Positions 7,143-17,324 of a DNA stretch of 18,966 nt are shown piece by piece; the stretch's first letter is position 1; every line of letters begins with the position of its first letter. The DNA is from an uncultured Desulfuromonadales bacterium (GTDB lineage: Bacteria > Desulfobacterota > Desulfuromonadia > Desulfuromonadales > Geopsychrobacteraceae), in the NCBI GenBank assembly GCA_947259685.1, contig CAMYNC010000067.1, forward strand, positions 1 through 18,966, read 5' to 3'. The notes beneath the pieces are model-generated. The model was not told the origin of the DNA. It made no database searches and worked only from the letters and a program-made list of their open reading frames with translations. A program made the position numbers and the translations under genes.

Positions 7143-7193
7143 CACCAAAACACCAAGGGAATCTGAAGCCAGATCTTCTTGGTGTCCTTGGTG
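7143..7193. repeat. Imperfect inverted repeat/hairpin between pyk and queC, possible pyk terminator
   Basis: ACACCAAG (7150-7157) pairs perfectly with CTTGGTGT (7178-7185). Nested inside is ATCTG (7161-7165) pairing with CAGAT (7170-7174) around a 4-nt loop. The outer CACCAA/TTGGTG units are repeated on each side. Read on the minus strand the hairpin is followed by TTTT, so it could terminate pyk transcription. The short tandem CACCAA units also look like a dispersed intergenic repeat; which applies cannot be decided here. No preQ1-riboswitch-like motif is seen upstream of queC. Confidence 0.55.
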
Positions 7194-7251
7194 CCTCGCC
7201 TAAGGGCGCCTATTCTGGTGACAACTTGCATTTGGTTTTCTTCAGTGGAGC

Positions 7252-8739
<1,488 letters not shown>

Positions 8740-8850
8740 AGCTATTGATTCTCCTAGAGGCTATACTCAGTTGCATTGACAAGCGCGGCAGGGTAATGCA
8801 AATCCCGTTCGGTTTCCAGCGGAATTTCAATATCCTAGCACAGCTGCTGG

Positions 8851-8882
8851 TTGCTCCGCCTTCAACCTCCGTGGTATATAAT
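8851..8882 (+). promoter_or_regulatory. Candidate promoter for the class A PBP gene
   Basis: A perfect TATAAT lies at 8877-8882. The best -35 (TTGCTC, 8851-8856) is 20 bp away, which is long, so the -35 assignment is weak. The leader to the ATG at 9014 would be about 125 nt. The 274-nt pyk/PBP divergent gap holds nothing else recognisable. Confidence 0.38.
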
Positions 8883-9013
8883 CGTTTTTTGTCAGTTTCA
8901 GGTGAGCAGCAAAGCAATAAATCGCTTTGGCTGCCCGTTTTTTTATGATCTGACTCCATTGGGTAAACGGTGGCGGATACTCAGGACGCCAGAGATCAGG
9001 ATCAATCTAGAGT

Positions 9014-11413
9014 ATGAAAAGATTTCTCAAGTATTTCCTTTACAGCCTGATCGGGCTACCGCTGCTGGCGGCGGCGACTCTGGTCAGCGCTTATTATTAT
9101 GTCTCGGCCAGTTTGCCGCAGGTCGAAACCCTCTCCGACTATCAGCCGCCGCTGATCACCCGGATTTACGCCGATGACGGCAGCGTCATTGCCGAATATT
9201 CCCGTGAGCGCCGGATTCTGGTGGCCTACGAAAAAATCCCCAAGCAGCTGGTCCAAGCGTTTGTCGCTGCTGAGGATTCCAACTTTTTCAAGCACCAGGG
9301 GCTCGATTTCCAATCGATACTGCGCGCGGCGCTGAAAAACGTCAAGGCCGGTGGAATCGCCCAAGGCGGCAGCACCATTACTCAGCAGGTGGCAAAAAAA
9401 CTGCTGCTGACCTCGGAGCGGACCTTTTCACGGAAATTCAAGGAAGCGATTCTCGCCTGGCGGATGGAGCAGACCCTCAGCAAACAGGAGATCCTTTATC
9501 TCTACTTGAACCAGATCTATTTAGGCCACCGGGCCTACGGGGTCGAGGCGGCGGCGGAAAATTATTTCGACAAAAATGTCGAGCAGCTGACCCTGGCCGA
9601 GTGTGCCATCCTCGCCGGGTTGCCGCAAGCGCCGAGCCGCTATTCCCCCTACCGTCATTACGCAAGAGCGATGGAACGGCAGAAGTATGTGCTCGGGCGG
9701 ATGGTCGCAGAGGGCTATATCACGGCCACCGAGGCGCAGGTTGCTGGCGAAGAGGCGGTGGCGATCAAACCACGGCTGAACAATTTACTGGAGGTGACCG
9801 CCTATTTCAATGAAGAGGTGCGTCGCTACCTGGAAGAGCGTTTCGGCACTGAACTGCTCTACACCGGTGGGCTGCAGGTAGAAACCAGCATCAATCTGGA
9901 AATGCAGCAGGTGGCGCAACAAGCGGTCAAAAGCAACCTGCGCCGCCATGATAAACGTCAGGGCTATCGCGGCCCGCTGCAGGTGCTGAAAGAGATCGAG
10001 CAGAGCGATTTTCTGGATTTACAGCGCAAGCAGGTGAAGGAAGATCCGCTGCAGAACGGCCGTCTCATCCAAGCGCTGGTGATCGACCAGCAAAAAGATA
10101 AGGTGCTTTGCCGGGTCGGCGATCTGGCCGGGGAATTTTCCATCAAAGAAGCCAAGTGGGCGGCGCCTGTCAAGGTGGTCGATGCCGCTACCCCCGCCAG
10201 CGGCAATGCCGGTGAGGAAAAGCGAACCCGCCTGCCGATCGGTTCGGTGATTGAGGTGCAGCTGGTCGACAGCAGTAAAAACCCACTCCAGCTGAAACTG
10301 GAACAGCAGCCATTGACCCAGGGGGCGCTGATCGCCATCGATCCGTTCAGTGGTCAGATCAAGTCGATGGTCGGCGGTTACAATTTCAACGTCAGCCAGT
10401 TTAACCGCGCCACTCAGGCCAAGCGCCTGCCAGGTTCGGCAATCAAACCGATTATTTACGCGGCTGCCCTCGATAAGGGCTACACTCCGGCCAGCATTAT
10501 CCTCGATACGCCGCTGATCTACGAGAACCAGATAGTGGAAAGCGGAGAGCTCGAAGAGTGGAAACCGAAAAACTATGAAGAAAAATTTTACGGTCCGACC
10601 ACCTTCCGCCAGGCTCTGGCCCATTCCCGCAACGTGGTCACGATCAAGATTCTGGAGGATATCGGCCTGAGCTATGCGGCCAATTATGCCAAAAAACTTG
10701 GGATCGAAACCCCGCTGACCCGCGATTTGACCTTGGGGCTGGGCTCTACTGCGGTCACGCCGCTGGAGATGCTCACCGCTTACTCGGTGTTCGCCAACGG
10801 CGGCATTCTGGTGCCGCCGACCTACATTACCCGCATCCGCGATCGCAATGGGCGGATTCTCGAATCGATCGATCCGGCCGACTTTGCCGGCGGCATGGCT
10901 GAAGACCAGCGACTGATCCGCAAGCCACCGCGCCGGGTCCTGTCGCCGGAAACCGCTTATCTGATCACCAACATTATGGAAAGCGTGGTGCGCGAAGGCA
11001 CCGGCTGGCGGGCCAAGAAGCTAAAACGCCCTTCGGCCGGTAAGACCGGCACCACCAACGATCTCAAAGATGCCTGGTACGTCGGCTACATTCCGCAATT
11101 GGCGGCAATTTCCTGGGTCGGCTACGACCAGGAGCGCCCCTTAGGCAAAAGTGAAACCGGTTCCAAGGCTGCTGCGCCGGCCTGGGTGGAGTTCATGCAG
11201 CAGGCAGGCTCCCGCTATCCAGTGACCGAGTTTCATGTCCCGGACAGCATCGAATTCTATCCTATCGACCAGAAAAACGGCCTGCTGTTAGCCGAAGACA
11301 GTGAAGAGGCTCGCTATGAAGCTTTTGCGCCGGGCAGCGCACCGACCATCTACAGCGATGAAGAACAGCTTAAAGCGCGCGATTTCTTTCGACTGGACAT
11401 GGAAAATCTCTAG
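9014..11413 (+). CDS. mrcA: Class A penicillin-binding protein, PBP1A type (glycosyltransferase/transpeptidase)
   Basis: This bifunctional peptidoglycan synthase polymerises lipid II and cross-links the strands at the periplasmic face of the inner membrane. The 799-aa product has an N-terminal membrane anchor (about 7-29) and a GT51 glycosyltransferase domain (about 50-225). That domain carries catalytic Glu87 in AAEDSNFFKHQG, plus GGSTITQQ and the EILYLYLNQIYLG helix. An OB-like insert (about 317-430) is typical of PBP1A. The transpeptidase has Ser475-A-I-Lys478, SRN (538-540) and KTGT (677-680), so all catalytic motifs are intact. The ribosome binding site is weak, but no other early start exists. 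Its TAG stop is part of a CTAG that is also the target duplication of a MITE-like element immediately downstream. Confidence 0.96.
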   Translation: MKRFLKYFLYSLIGLPLLAAATLVSAYYYVSASLPQVETLSDYQPPLITRIYADDGSVIAEYSRERRILVAYEKIPKQLVQAFVAAEDSNFFKHQGLDFQSILRAALKNVKAGGIAQGGSTITQQVAKKLLLTSERTFSRKFKEAILAWRMEQTLSKQEILYLYLNQIYLGHRAYGVEAAAENYFDKNVEQLTLAECAILAGLPQAPSRYSPYRHYARAMERQKYVLGRMVAEGYITATEAQVAGEEAVAIKPRLNNLLEVTAYFNEEVRRYLEERFGTELLYTGGLQVETSINLEMQQVAQQAVKSNLRRHDKRQGYRGPLQVLKEIEQSDFLDLQRKQVKEDPLQNGRLIQALVIDQQKDKVLCRVGDLAGEFSIKEAKWAAPVKVVDAATPASGNAGEEKRTRLPIGSVIEVQLVDSSKNPLQLKLEQQPLTQGALIAIDPFSGQIKSMVGGYNFNVSQFNRATQAKRLPGSAIKPIIYAAALDKGYTPASIILDTPLIYENQIVESGELEEWKPKNYEEKFYGPTTFRQALAHSRNVVTIKILEDIGLSYAANYAKKLGIETPLTRDLTLGLGSTAVTPLEMLTAYSVFANGGILVPPTYITRIRDRNGRILESIDPADFAGGMAEDQRLIRKPPRRVLSPETAYLITNIMESVVREGTGWRAKKLKRPSAGKTGTTNDLKDAWYVGYIPQLAAISWVGYDQERPLGKSETGSKAAAPAWVEFMQQAGSRYPVTEFHVPDSIEFYPIDQKNGLLLAEDSEEARYEAFAPGSAPTIYSDEEQLKARDFFRLDMENL

Positions 11414-11574
11414 GGGGCTGTCGGACTATTCTGGCTAATGCGAAAAATTGAGTGTTTGTGACCAGATTTGGGCTCGTTTGAGAGCCAATAGCCATAGCTA
11501 TTGGTCGAAAAGGAGCTTAAATCTGGGCCAAAGAATCGCTTTTGCAGCCAGCTAATGGACAGTCCGACAGCCTC
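11414..11574. mobile_element. 161-bp MITE-like element (CTAG target duplication)
   Basis: The terminal inverted repeats are GGGGCTGTCGGACT at the left and GAGGCTGTCGGACT at the right (reverse complement), matching at 13 of 14 positions. CTAG flanks both ends (11410-11413 and 11575-11578). Inside is a further long palindrome: CCAGATTT...AAATCTGG arms around a perfect centre CCAATAGC-CATA-GCTATTGG. No ORF lies inside. This is the layout of a non-autonomous transposable element moved by a transposase encoded elsewhere. The IS family is not assigned; 4-bp CTAG-like targets are known in the IS5 group. It abuts the PBP stop codon and may also act as its transcription end. Confidence 0.78.
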
Positions 11575-11614
11575 CTAGCCTTAGAAGATAAAAAATACCG
11601 ACGGCCCATGGGTC

Positions 11615-11694
11615 CCAGGTAATGCAGGTTCTCGACCATTCCTAAATAGCCAACGCTATTCTTTCAATAGACAAAACCAACCTCCAATACCTGG
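11615..11694. repeat. 80-bp imperfect fold-back element
   Basis: CCAGGTA (11615-11621) pairs with TACCTGG (11688-11694), and AGGTT (11626-11630) with AACCT (11679-11683), on the same axis. A perfect core AATAGC-CAAC-GCTATT (11645-11660) lies near the centre. The core resembles the centre of the MITE just upstream. No target duplications were recognised and no ORF is present. It is probably an old or deleted palindromic element. Confidence 0.5.
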
Positions 11695-11756
11695 ATCGTG
11701 AGAATAGCGGGAGAATAATCTCATGATGCTGGTAGAATATTTTTAAGTGACCCATA

Positions 11757-11823
11757 AAACGGTCTCACCAACGTGAAGGGACTTCTGTCCCCTACGGCCC
11801 TTGTTTTGGTAATTTTTCCGTTT
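11757..11823. repeat. 67-bp nested inverted repeat
   Basis: Four arm pairs share nearly one axis: AAACGG/CCGTTT (11757-11762, 11818-11823), ACCAA/TTGGT (11767-11771, 11806-11810) and AAGGG/CCCTT (11776-11780, 11798-11802), with a competing inner GGGAC-TTCT-GTCCC (11778-11791). It could be a structured RNA, a terminator for either side, or a dispersed palindromic repeat. Sequence alone does not say which. Confidence 0.45.
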
Positions 11824-11834
11824 CGAGCCTGAAA

Positions 11835-11995
11835 CCTGAATCAGTGAGTAAACGGTGGATGAAGCGTGCAAGTGCTTGGATTGAATGAGTGATGCTAAAA
11901 TCTGAGCTGCACCCAAAGGTTCAGCGGTGATTTTTGCAGTGCTCAGGCAATGCAATGGTTTGTGCTATTCGCCGCCGGATACTCACTGATTCAGG
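11835..11995. mobile_element. 161-bp MITE-like element with perfect 16-bp terminal inverted repeats (TGAAA duplication)
   Basis: CCTGAATCAGTGAGTA (11835-11850) is the exact reverse complement of 11980-11995. TGAAA occurs directly outside both ends (11830-11834 and 11996-12000), a 5-bp target-site duplication. The next bases are weakly symmetric too (CGGTGG versus CGGCGG). No transposase is encoded. The right end lies 10 bp before the acr3 Shine-Dalgarno, so the element makes up the whole region where an acr3 promoter would be expected. The terminal sequence differs from that of the other MITE, so this is an independent family. Confidence 0.78.
11893..11901 (+). promoter_or_regulatory. Candidate extended -10 promoter inside the MITE, facing acr3
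   Basis: TG-C-TAAAAT fits an extended -10 element (TGn followed by a 5/6 Pribnow box). No good -35 lies at 16-18 bp; a TTGGAT sits at 14 bp. It would give a leader of about 110 nt before acr3. Support is weak and comes only from motif and position. Confidence 0.28.
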
Positions 11996-12020
11996 TGAAA
12001 GTTATCAACTGGAGATTGTC

Positions 12021-13088
12021 ATGGGACATGGCTTGACCAGAAAACTTTCTTTCTTTGATCGTTATTTAACTCTCTGGATATTCCTGGCCATGCTCCTCGG
12101 GGTCGGTGTTGGCTGGATGGCCCCCAGCATCAAGGTGGTGGTCAATACCTTCTCGGTTGGCACGACCAATGTCCCGATTGCCATCGGCCTGATTTTAATG
12201 ATGTACCCACCTTTGGCCAAGGTAAAGTACGAGGAGCTTGGCGAAGTCTTTCGCAACCGCAAGGTTTTAGGCCTCTCGCTACTTCAGAACTGGGTCATCG
12301 GGCCGATCTTGATGTTCTTGTTAGCAATCACCTTCTTGAGCGGCTACCCGGAATACATGGTCGGCCTGATCATGATCGGTTTGGCGCGTTGCATCGCCAT
12401 GGTCATAGTCTGGAACGAATTGGCGAAAGGCAATACGGAATATTGCGCCGGGCTGGTCGCCTTTAACAGCATTTTTCAAGTTCTCTTTTACAGCGTCTAC
12501 GCCTGGCTGTTCATTACCGTCCTGCCACCACTGCTTGGCCTTGAAGGAGCCATCGTCGAGGTCACCATCAGTCAGATAGCGGAAAGTGTCTTTATCTATC
12601 TCGGCATTCCGTTTCTTGCCGGAATTATTACTCGTTACAGCCTGATCCCCCTTAAGGGGCGTGACTGGTATGAACAGATATTTATTCCAAAAATCAGTCC
12701 GATCACGCTGGTCGCACTGTTGTTCACTATCGTCGTCATGTTCAGTCTGAAAGGGGAACTGATCGTCTCCATCCCGATGGATGTGGTGCGCATTGCTATC
12801 CCCTTGTTGATCTATTTCATCATCATGTTCCTGGTCAGTTTCCTGATGGGGGTCAAGGTGGGAGCTGATTACAGCAAAACGGCAACGATTGCATTTACGG
12901 CGTCAGGTAATAATTTTGAACTTGCGATTGCCGTTGCTGTCGCAGTCTTCGGCCTGGATTCGGGGGTAGCGTTTACTGCAGTCATTGGACCCTTGGTCGA
13001 GGTACCGGCTCTGATTGCCCTTGTTAATGTCTCGTTCTGGTTACAGAAAAAGTACTTTGCCCAAGAGTTGCAGGCGGAAGATGCTTAG
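12021..13088 (+). CDS. acr3: ACR3-family arsenite efflux permease
   Basis: ACR3 is an inner-membrane arsenite (and sometimes antimonite) carrier of the bile/arsenite/riboflavin transporter superfamily. The product from the chosen start is 355 aa with about ten membrane helices. It carries the family's conserved Cys in [18 protein letters not shown] (Cys124). The conserved Glu follows in [17 protein letters not shown] (Glu300), with [10 protein letters not shown] downstream; the Cys-Glu spacing agrees with characterised ACR3 proteins. The frame extends up to 11934 into the MITE, but ATG at 12021 has TGGAG 6 nt upstream and starts the family-like [16 protein letters not shown]. No arsR, arsC or arsM lies nearby, so it is an orphan within this window. 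It converges on hutH with a 40-bp gap that shows no clear terminator. Confidence 0.95.
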   Translation: MGHGLTRKLSFFDRYLTLWIFLAMLLGVGVGWMAPSIKVVVNTFSVGTTNVPIAIGLILMMYPPLAKVKYEELGEVFRNRKVLGLSLLQNWVIGPILMFLLAITFLSGYPEYMVGLIMIGLARCIAMVIVWNELAKGNTEYCAGLVAFNSIFQVLFYSVYAWLFITVLPPLLGLEGAIVEVTISQIAESVFIYLGIPFLAGIITRYSLIPLKGRDWYEQIFIPKISPITLVALLFTIVVMFSLKGELIVSIPMDVVRIAIPLLIYFIIMFLVSFLMGVKVGADYSKTATIAFTASGNNFELAIAVAVAVFGLDSGVAFTAVIGPLVEVPALIALVNVSFWLQKKYFAQELQAEDA

Positions 13089-13128
13089 CCACCTCGCTTC
13101 TGAACTAGAGCTATTTGCCCATGGAGCC

Positions 13129-14667
13129 TCATCCGTTCCCAAAACTCGGTAACAACTCCCTAGGAACAAACGCATTGTAACCCCCGGACTGAACCAATGC
13201 TTTGCCCTTAGCGATATCTGGAGCGAAATAACGATCCTGATCGTAAAAGGGAACCTGTCGACGCAACAGGTGCTTGGCTTGCTCCAGTTTTTTTGACGTT
13301 TTCAGGGGGGCGCGAAAATCAACCCCCTGACAGGCAGCAAGCAGCTCGATAGCCAGAATGCCGGCCGTGTTGTCCCCCATCTCCATCAGCCTGCGGGCGG
13401 CGAAGGTGGCCATGGAGACATGGTCCTCCTGGTTCGCCGAGGTTGGCAGGCTGTCGACCGAGGCGGGGTGAGCCAGGGACTTGTTCTCGCTGGCCAATGC
13501 CGCAGCCGTAACCTGGGCAATCATGAAGCCGGAGTTGAGCCCGCCTTTTTCGACTAGAAATGGCGGCAGTTTACTCAGGTTGGTATCGATCAGCAAGGCC
13601 GTGCGCCGTTCGGAGAGGGCGCCGATCTCGGCCAGGACCAGGGCCAGGTTGTCGGCGGCCATGGCTACTGGTTCGGCATGAAAGTTTCCGCCGGAAATGA
13701 TGTCCCGCGCCTCGGAGAACACCAACGGGTTATCGGAGACGGCGTTGGCCTCGGTGAACAGGATTCCAGCGGCATGGCGGATCTGCTCTAGGCAGGCCCC
13801 CATGACTTGCGGCTGACAGCGCAGAGAGTAGGGATCCTGAACTGCCTCGCATTCGCGGTGCGAGTCTTCTATTTCACTGTGCTCCAGCAGTTGCCAGAAA
13901 GTAGCGGCGGCATCGATCTGACCAGGGTGCCCGCGGACCTCATGGATACGCGGATCAAAAGGGCGACGGCTACCGAGAGCCGCCTCCACACTGAGACTAC
14001 CGCTCACCATGGCTGCGGCAAACAGATCCTCGGCGGCGAACAGTCCTTCGAGAGCAAAGGCGGTAGAGGCCTGGGTGCCGTTGAGCAGCGCCAACCCCTC
14101 CTTGGGGCCGAGGGTGATCGGTGCGATCCCGGCAATTTCCAGGCCGCGCCGCCCCGTCCACCGCTCGCCGCGGTGGAAGACCTCCCCTTCGCCGAGCAGT
14201 ACCGTACTCATGTGGGCCAAGGGCGCCAGGTCGCCGGAGGCCCCGACCGAGCCCTTCTGCGGAACACAGGGATAGACCTCGGCGTTGAGCAGTTTCAGCA
14301 ACGCCTCGATCACTTCGAAGCGGATTCCAGAATAGCCTCTGGCCAGGCTGTTAATCTTTGCGACCAGCATCAGGCGCACGGTCGCTTCGGCCATCATCTT
14401 ACCGGTTCCGGCGGCATGGGAGAGAACGATCGACCGCTGCAACTGCTCGAGTTCCTGGTTCGGTATCACCGTATTAGCCAAGAGACCGAAACCGGTGTTG
14501 ATGCCGTAGATAACCCTGCCCTGGGCAATGACCTCCTTGACCGTATCAACCGACTGGTCAATCTGCTTACGGCAACCGGAGACCAGACTCAAAGCGACCG
14601 GCTCATGCGCCACCCGGCGCAATTGCTGCAGACTCAATTGACCGGGATTCAGATCTAATTCGAACAT
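13129..14667 (-). CDS. hutH: Histidine ammonia-lyase
   Basis: HutH deaminates L-histidine to trans-urocanate, the first step of histidine use. The 512-aa product is normal for the family. The MIO prosthetic group forms from Ala143-Ser144-Gly145 in [14 protein letters not shown], and the catalytic Tyr54 is in YGINTGFG. Other conserved stretches are [22 protein letters not shown] and SGGNFHAEP. It is the last gene of the hut operon. Its ATG directly abuts the hutU stop (TAG-ATG), with GGAGG inside the end of hutU 8 nt before the ATG. Family confusion with phenylalanine or tyrosine ammonia-lyase is unlikely in this operon. Confidence 0.97.
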   Translation of the reverse strand: MFELDLNPGQLSLQQLRRVAHEPVALSLVSGCRKQIDQSVDTVKEVIAQGRVIYGINTGFGLLANTVIPNQELEQLQRSIVLSHAAGTGKMMAEATVRLMLVAKINSLARGYSGIRFEVIEALLKLLNAEVYPCVPQKGSVGASGDLAPLAHMSTVLLGEGEVFHRGERWTGRRGLEIAGIAPITLGPKEGLALLNGTQASTAFALEGLFAAEDLFAAAMVSGSLSVEAALGSRRPFDPRIHEVRGHPGQIDAAATFWQLLEHSEIEDSHRECEAVQDPYSLRCQPQVMGACLEQIRHAAGILFTEANAVSDNPLVFSEARDIISGGNFHAEPVAMAADNLALVLAEIGALSERRTALLIDTNLSKLPPFLVEKGGLNSGFMIAQVTAAALASENKSLAHPASVDSLPTSANQEDHVSMATFAARRLMEMGDNTAGILAIELLAACQGVDFRAPLKTSKKLEQAKHLLRRQVPFYDQDRYFAPDIAKGKALVQSGGYNAFVPRELLPSFGNG

Positions 14668-16341
14668 CTACTCATCCTCCAGCATCGGCAGATCGAGGCA
14701 GTTGTCGCGAGCACAATCGATGGCGATCCGATAGCCGGCATCGGCATGCCGCACCACCCCAATGCCCGGATCGTTCCGCAACACCCGCTCGAGTCGTCTG
14801 GCTGCGGCATCGGTGCCATCGGCGACGATCACCATTCCAGCATGTTGACTGAAGCCCATGCCGACCCCACCGCCGTGATGCAAACTCACCCAGGTTGCGC
14901 CCCCGGCGGTACTGAGCAGGGCGTTGAGCAGCGGCCAGTCGGAGACCGCATCGGAACCATCAGCCATCCCTTCGGTTTCCCGGTTGGGGCTGGCAACCGA
15001 GCCGGAATCGAGATGATCGCGACCGATGACGATCGGGGCCCCCAGTTCCCCACTGGCAACCATCTCGTTGAAGGCCAGGCCGAGGCGAGCCCGGTCCCTG
15101 AGACCGACCCAGCAGATCCGCGCCGGCAACCCCTGGAAATGGATGCGTTGCCTAGCCATTTCGAGCCAATTGTGCAGCTGGGGGTTGTCGGGGATCAGCT
15201 CCTTGACCTTGGCATCGGTCTGGTAAATATCCTCTGGATCACCGGAAAGTGCCACCCAGCGGAACGGCCCGATCCCTTCACAGAACAGCGGCCGGATGTA
15301 AAGGGGGACAAAACCAGAAAAGTCAAAGGCCTTGGTCACTCCTTCCTCTAGGGCCACTTGGCGGATGTTGTTGCCATAATCGAAAGTCACGGCACCGCGT
15401 TGCTGCAGTTTCAGCATCGCCTCGACCTGGACGGCAATGGAGCTGCTGGCGGCCTTGACCACTGCCTCCGGATCTTCCTGCCGCAGGCGTGCCGCCTGTT
15501 CCAGCGACCAGCCCTTGGGCAGGTAACCGTTGAGGGGATCGTGGGCGCTGGTCTGATCGGTGCAGACATCTGCAGTGACTCCACGTTTGACCAGTTCCGG
15601 CAGTACTTCGGCGCAGTTTCCGAGCAGACCGACCGAGATCGCCTGCTGGTTGCGACAGGCCTCCTCGATCTTCGCCAAGGCCTGATCCAGATCGGTCAGC
15701 TTGTGGTCCAGGTAGCCGGTCGCCAGGCGCTTATCGATGCGCGACTCGTCGCATTCCACCGCCAGCATGGCAAAGCCGGCCATGGTTGCCGCCAGCGGCT
15801 GAGCGCCACCCATGCCGCCCAGGCCACCGGTCAGAATCCAGCGGCCAGCGGGGCGACCTGCAAAATGTTTTTTTGCCACCGCGGCAAAGGTCTCATAGGT
15901 CCCCTGGACGATCCCCTGCGAGCCGATGTAGATCCAGGACCCGGCCGTCATCTGCCCGTACATCATCAACCCTTGGCGATCTAGCTCGTTGAAATGTTCC
16001 CAGGAAGACCAGTGCGGCACCAGGTTGGAGTTGGCAATCAGCACCCGTGGGGCGTCGGGATGGGTCTTGAATACCGCCACCGGTTTGCCCGACTGCACCA
16101 ACAGGGTCTCGTCCAGCTCCAGGCGTTGCAGCACCTCGACAATCTTGTCGAAGCAGTCCCAGTCTCGGGCGGCGCGACCGATGCCACCGTAAACTACCAG
16201 CTCTTCAGGGCGTTCGGCGACTTCGGAGTCGAGGTTGTTCATCAGCATCCGCAGGGGCGCTTCGGTCAGCCAGCTTTTGGCACTTCTCTTCGCGCCCCGC
16301 GGAGCACGAATCTGACGCCGGGTGTTGAGCCGTTTATTCAT
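14668..16341 (-). CDS. hutU: Urocanate hydratase (urocanase)
   Basis: HutU adds water to urocanate to give 4-imidazolone-5-propionate, using tightly bound NAD+ as an electrophile. The 557-aa product matches the family length. Visible motifs are [36 protein letters not shown], the NAD-binding [18 protein letters not shown] (172-189) and the C-terminal [24 protein letters not shown]. The start ATG at 16341 overlaps the hutG stop by 4 nt (ATGA), with AAGGGG 7 nt upstream, indicating translational coupling. No defects were seen. Confidence 0.97.
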   Translation of the reverse strand: MNKRLNTRRQIRAPRGAKRSAKSWLTEAPLRMLMNNLDSEVAERPEELVVYGGIGRAARDWDCFDKIVEVLQRLELDETLLVQSGKPVAVFKTHPDAPRVLIANSNLVPHWSSWEHFNELDRQGLMMYGQMTAGSWIYIGSQGIVQGTYETFAAVAKKHFAGRPAGRWILTGGLGGMGGAQPLAATMAGFAMLAVECDESRIDKRLATGYLDHKLTDLDQALAKIEEACRNQQAISVGLLGNCAEVLPELVKRGVTADVCTDQTSAHDPLNGYLPKGWSLEQAARLRQEDPEAVVKAASSSIAVQVEAMLKLQQRGAVTFDYGNNIRQVALEEGVTKAFDFSGFVPLYIRPLFCEGIGPFRWVALSGDPEDIYQTDAKVKELIPDNPQLHNWLEMARQRIHFQGLPARICWVGLRDRARLGLAFNEMVASGELGAPIVIGRDHLDSGSVASPNRETEGMADGSDAVSDWPLLNALLSTAGGATWVSLHHGGGVGMGFSQHAGMVIVADGTDAAARRLERVLRNDPGIGVVRHADAGYRIAIDCARDNCLDLPMLEDE

Positions 16342-17324
16342 ATGTCTTCCCCTTTGCTGCTTGCTGATTCTTCATACAAGAGCTCTCGCACCAGCAGATG
16401 ACAGAGCCGGGCAGCCACCCTGGCCGTGCGGGCATCGATATCGAATTCTGGGTTGTATTCGGCGATGTCTGCCAGTTTGAGCTTGGCTCCGGCCTGGTTG
16501 CGGATGAAACCGAGCAGCTGTTCGAACAGTTCCAAGGGTAGCCCCCGCGGGGCCGGGGCACTCACTCCAGGAGCGACGGCCGCTGGCAGCACGTCCAGGT
16601 CGATACTCAGATAGAGGCTTCCGCAGCGGCTGATGAATTTCTGCAGGCGTTTCTCGGCGACAGGCAGTTTCCGGGAGGTGAGTTCTTCGTCCTTAAGGTA
16701 GGCCACGTCAAGGGCCGCTGCCCGGTCGAACAGGGCGACAGTATTCGCCGTCTCACTCACCCCGAGACAGAAATAGGCAAAATCACTCCCGTTGGCTTGG
16801 CATTCCGCAGCCATCTGACGAAAAGGGGTGCCAGAACTGGAGACTGGGTCGCTGCGCAAGTCGAAATGGGCATCGAAATTGATGATGCCAACCGGAGCTG
16901 CTGGGTCTTCGCCCAAATAGCGGATCAGGCCGAGATAACTGCCCAGGGCGATCTCGTGCCCGCCGCCGAGCAGGAGCGGAAAATGTCCCTGTGCCAACAG
17001 CTCTTCGACCAACCCAGCCTGTTCTTGTTGCAGGGCTTCGAGATTCCCATCCTCGGGGATCAGGTTGCCGGCATCGTACAGCGGTCGGTGCAGATGCCAG
17101 GCCTGGTTCGACAGAACCTGACGGATCGCATCCGGTCCGTGCCGGGCGCCGGGACGCCCCTGATTGCGCTTTACCCCCTCGTCACTACAAACCCCCAGCA
17201 GAACAGTCCCGGGCGTTCCTCCCCCCTGCGGCCAAGGTGTGACCGCTTGATGCCAGCGCAGCGCCCTGCCGGTTTCAGTATCGGTCCGCCCCTGCCAGAG
17301 AATCATATCAGCCTGGTGATGCAT
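16338..17324 (-). CDS. hutG: Formimidoylglutamase (arginase/agmatinase superfamily)
   Basis: HutG hydrolyses N-formimidoyl-L-glutamate to glutamate and formamide, ending the short version of histidine degradation. The 328-aa product has the ureohydrolase metal ligands: His123 in GGGHE, Asp151/His153/Asp155 in FDAHFD, and Asp242/Asp244 in SIDLDVL, followed by [10 protein letters not shown]. Together with its place between hutI and hutU, this makes formimidoylglutamase far more likely than arginase or agmatinase. The ATG at 17324 has GGAGAG 7 nt upstream. The gene overlaps the end of hutI by 17 nt and the start of hutU by 4 nt. Confidence 0.93.
   Translation of the reverse strand: MHHQADMILWQGRTDTETGRALRWHQAVTPWPQGGGTPGTVLLGVCSDEGVKRNQGRPGARHGPDAIRQVLSNQAWHLHRPLYDAGNLIPEDGNLEALQQEQAGLVEELLAQGHFPLLLGGGHEIALGSYLGLIRYLGEDPAAPVGIINFDAHFDLRSDPVSSSGTPFRQMAAECQANGSDFAYFCLGVSETANTVALFDRAAALDVAYLKDEELTSRKLPVAEKRLQKFISRCGSLYLSIDLDVLPAAVAPGVSAPAPRGLPLELFEQLLGFIRNQAGAKLKLADIAEYNPEFDIDARTARVAARLCHLLVRELLYEESASSKGEDI

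Noticed and set aside
7101..7251. Possible preQ1 riboswitch upstream of queC
   Set aside because: No preQ1-I or preQ1-II core motif is visible; the structure present is a symmetric CACCAA/TTGGTG hairpin.
11743..11955. 70-aa minus-strand ORF between PBP and acr3
   Set aside because: It runs through a nested inverted repeat and into a MITE, has no convincing ribosome binding site, and its composition is explained by the repeats.
11414..12000. CRISPR array or tRNA in the repeat-rich gap
   Set aside because: The repeats are inverted, of different families and not regularly spaced; no cloverleaf or T-loop sequence was found.
13089..13128. Bidirectional terminator between acr3 and hutH
   Set aside because: The 40-bp gap shows no stable hairpin with a U-tract on either strand.
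13807..14658. 283-aa plus-strand ORF antisense to hutH
   Set aside because: hutH on the minus strand has its MIO motif and full family length; the antisense frame has no domain.
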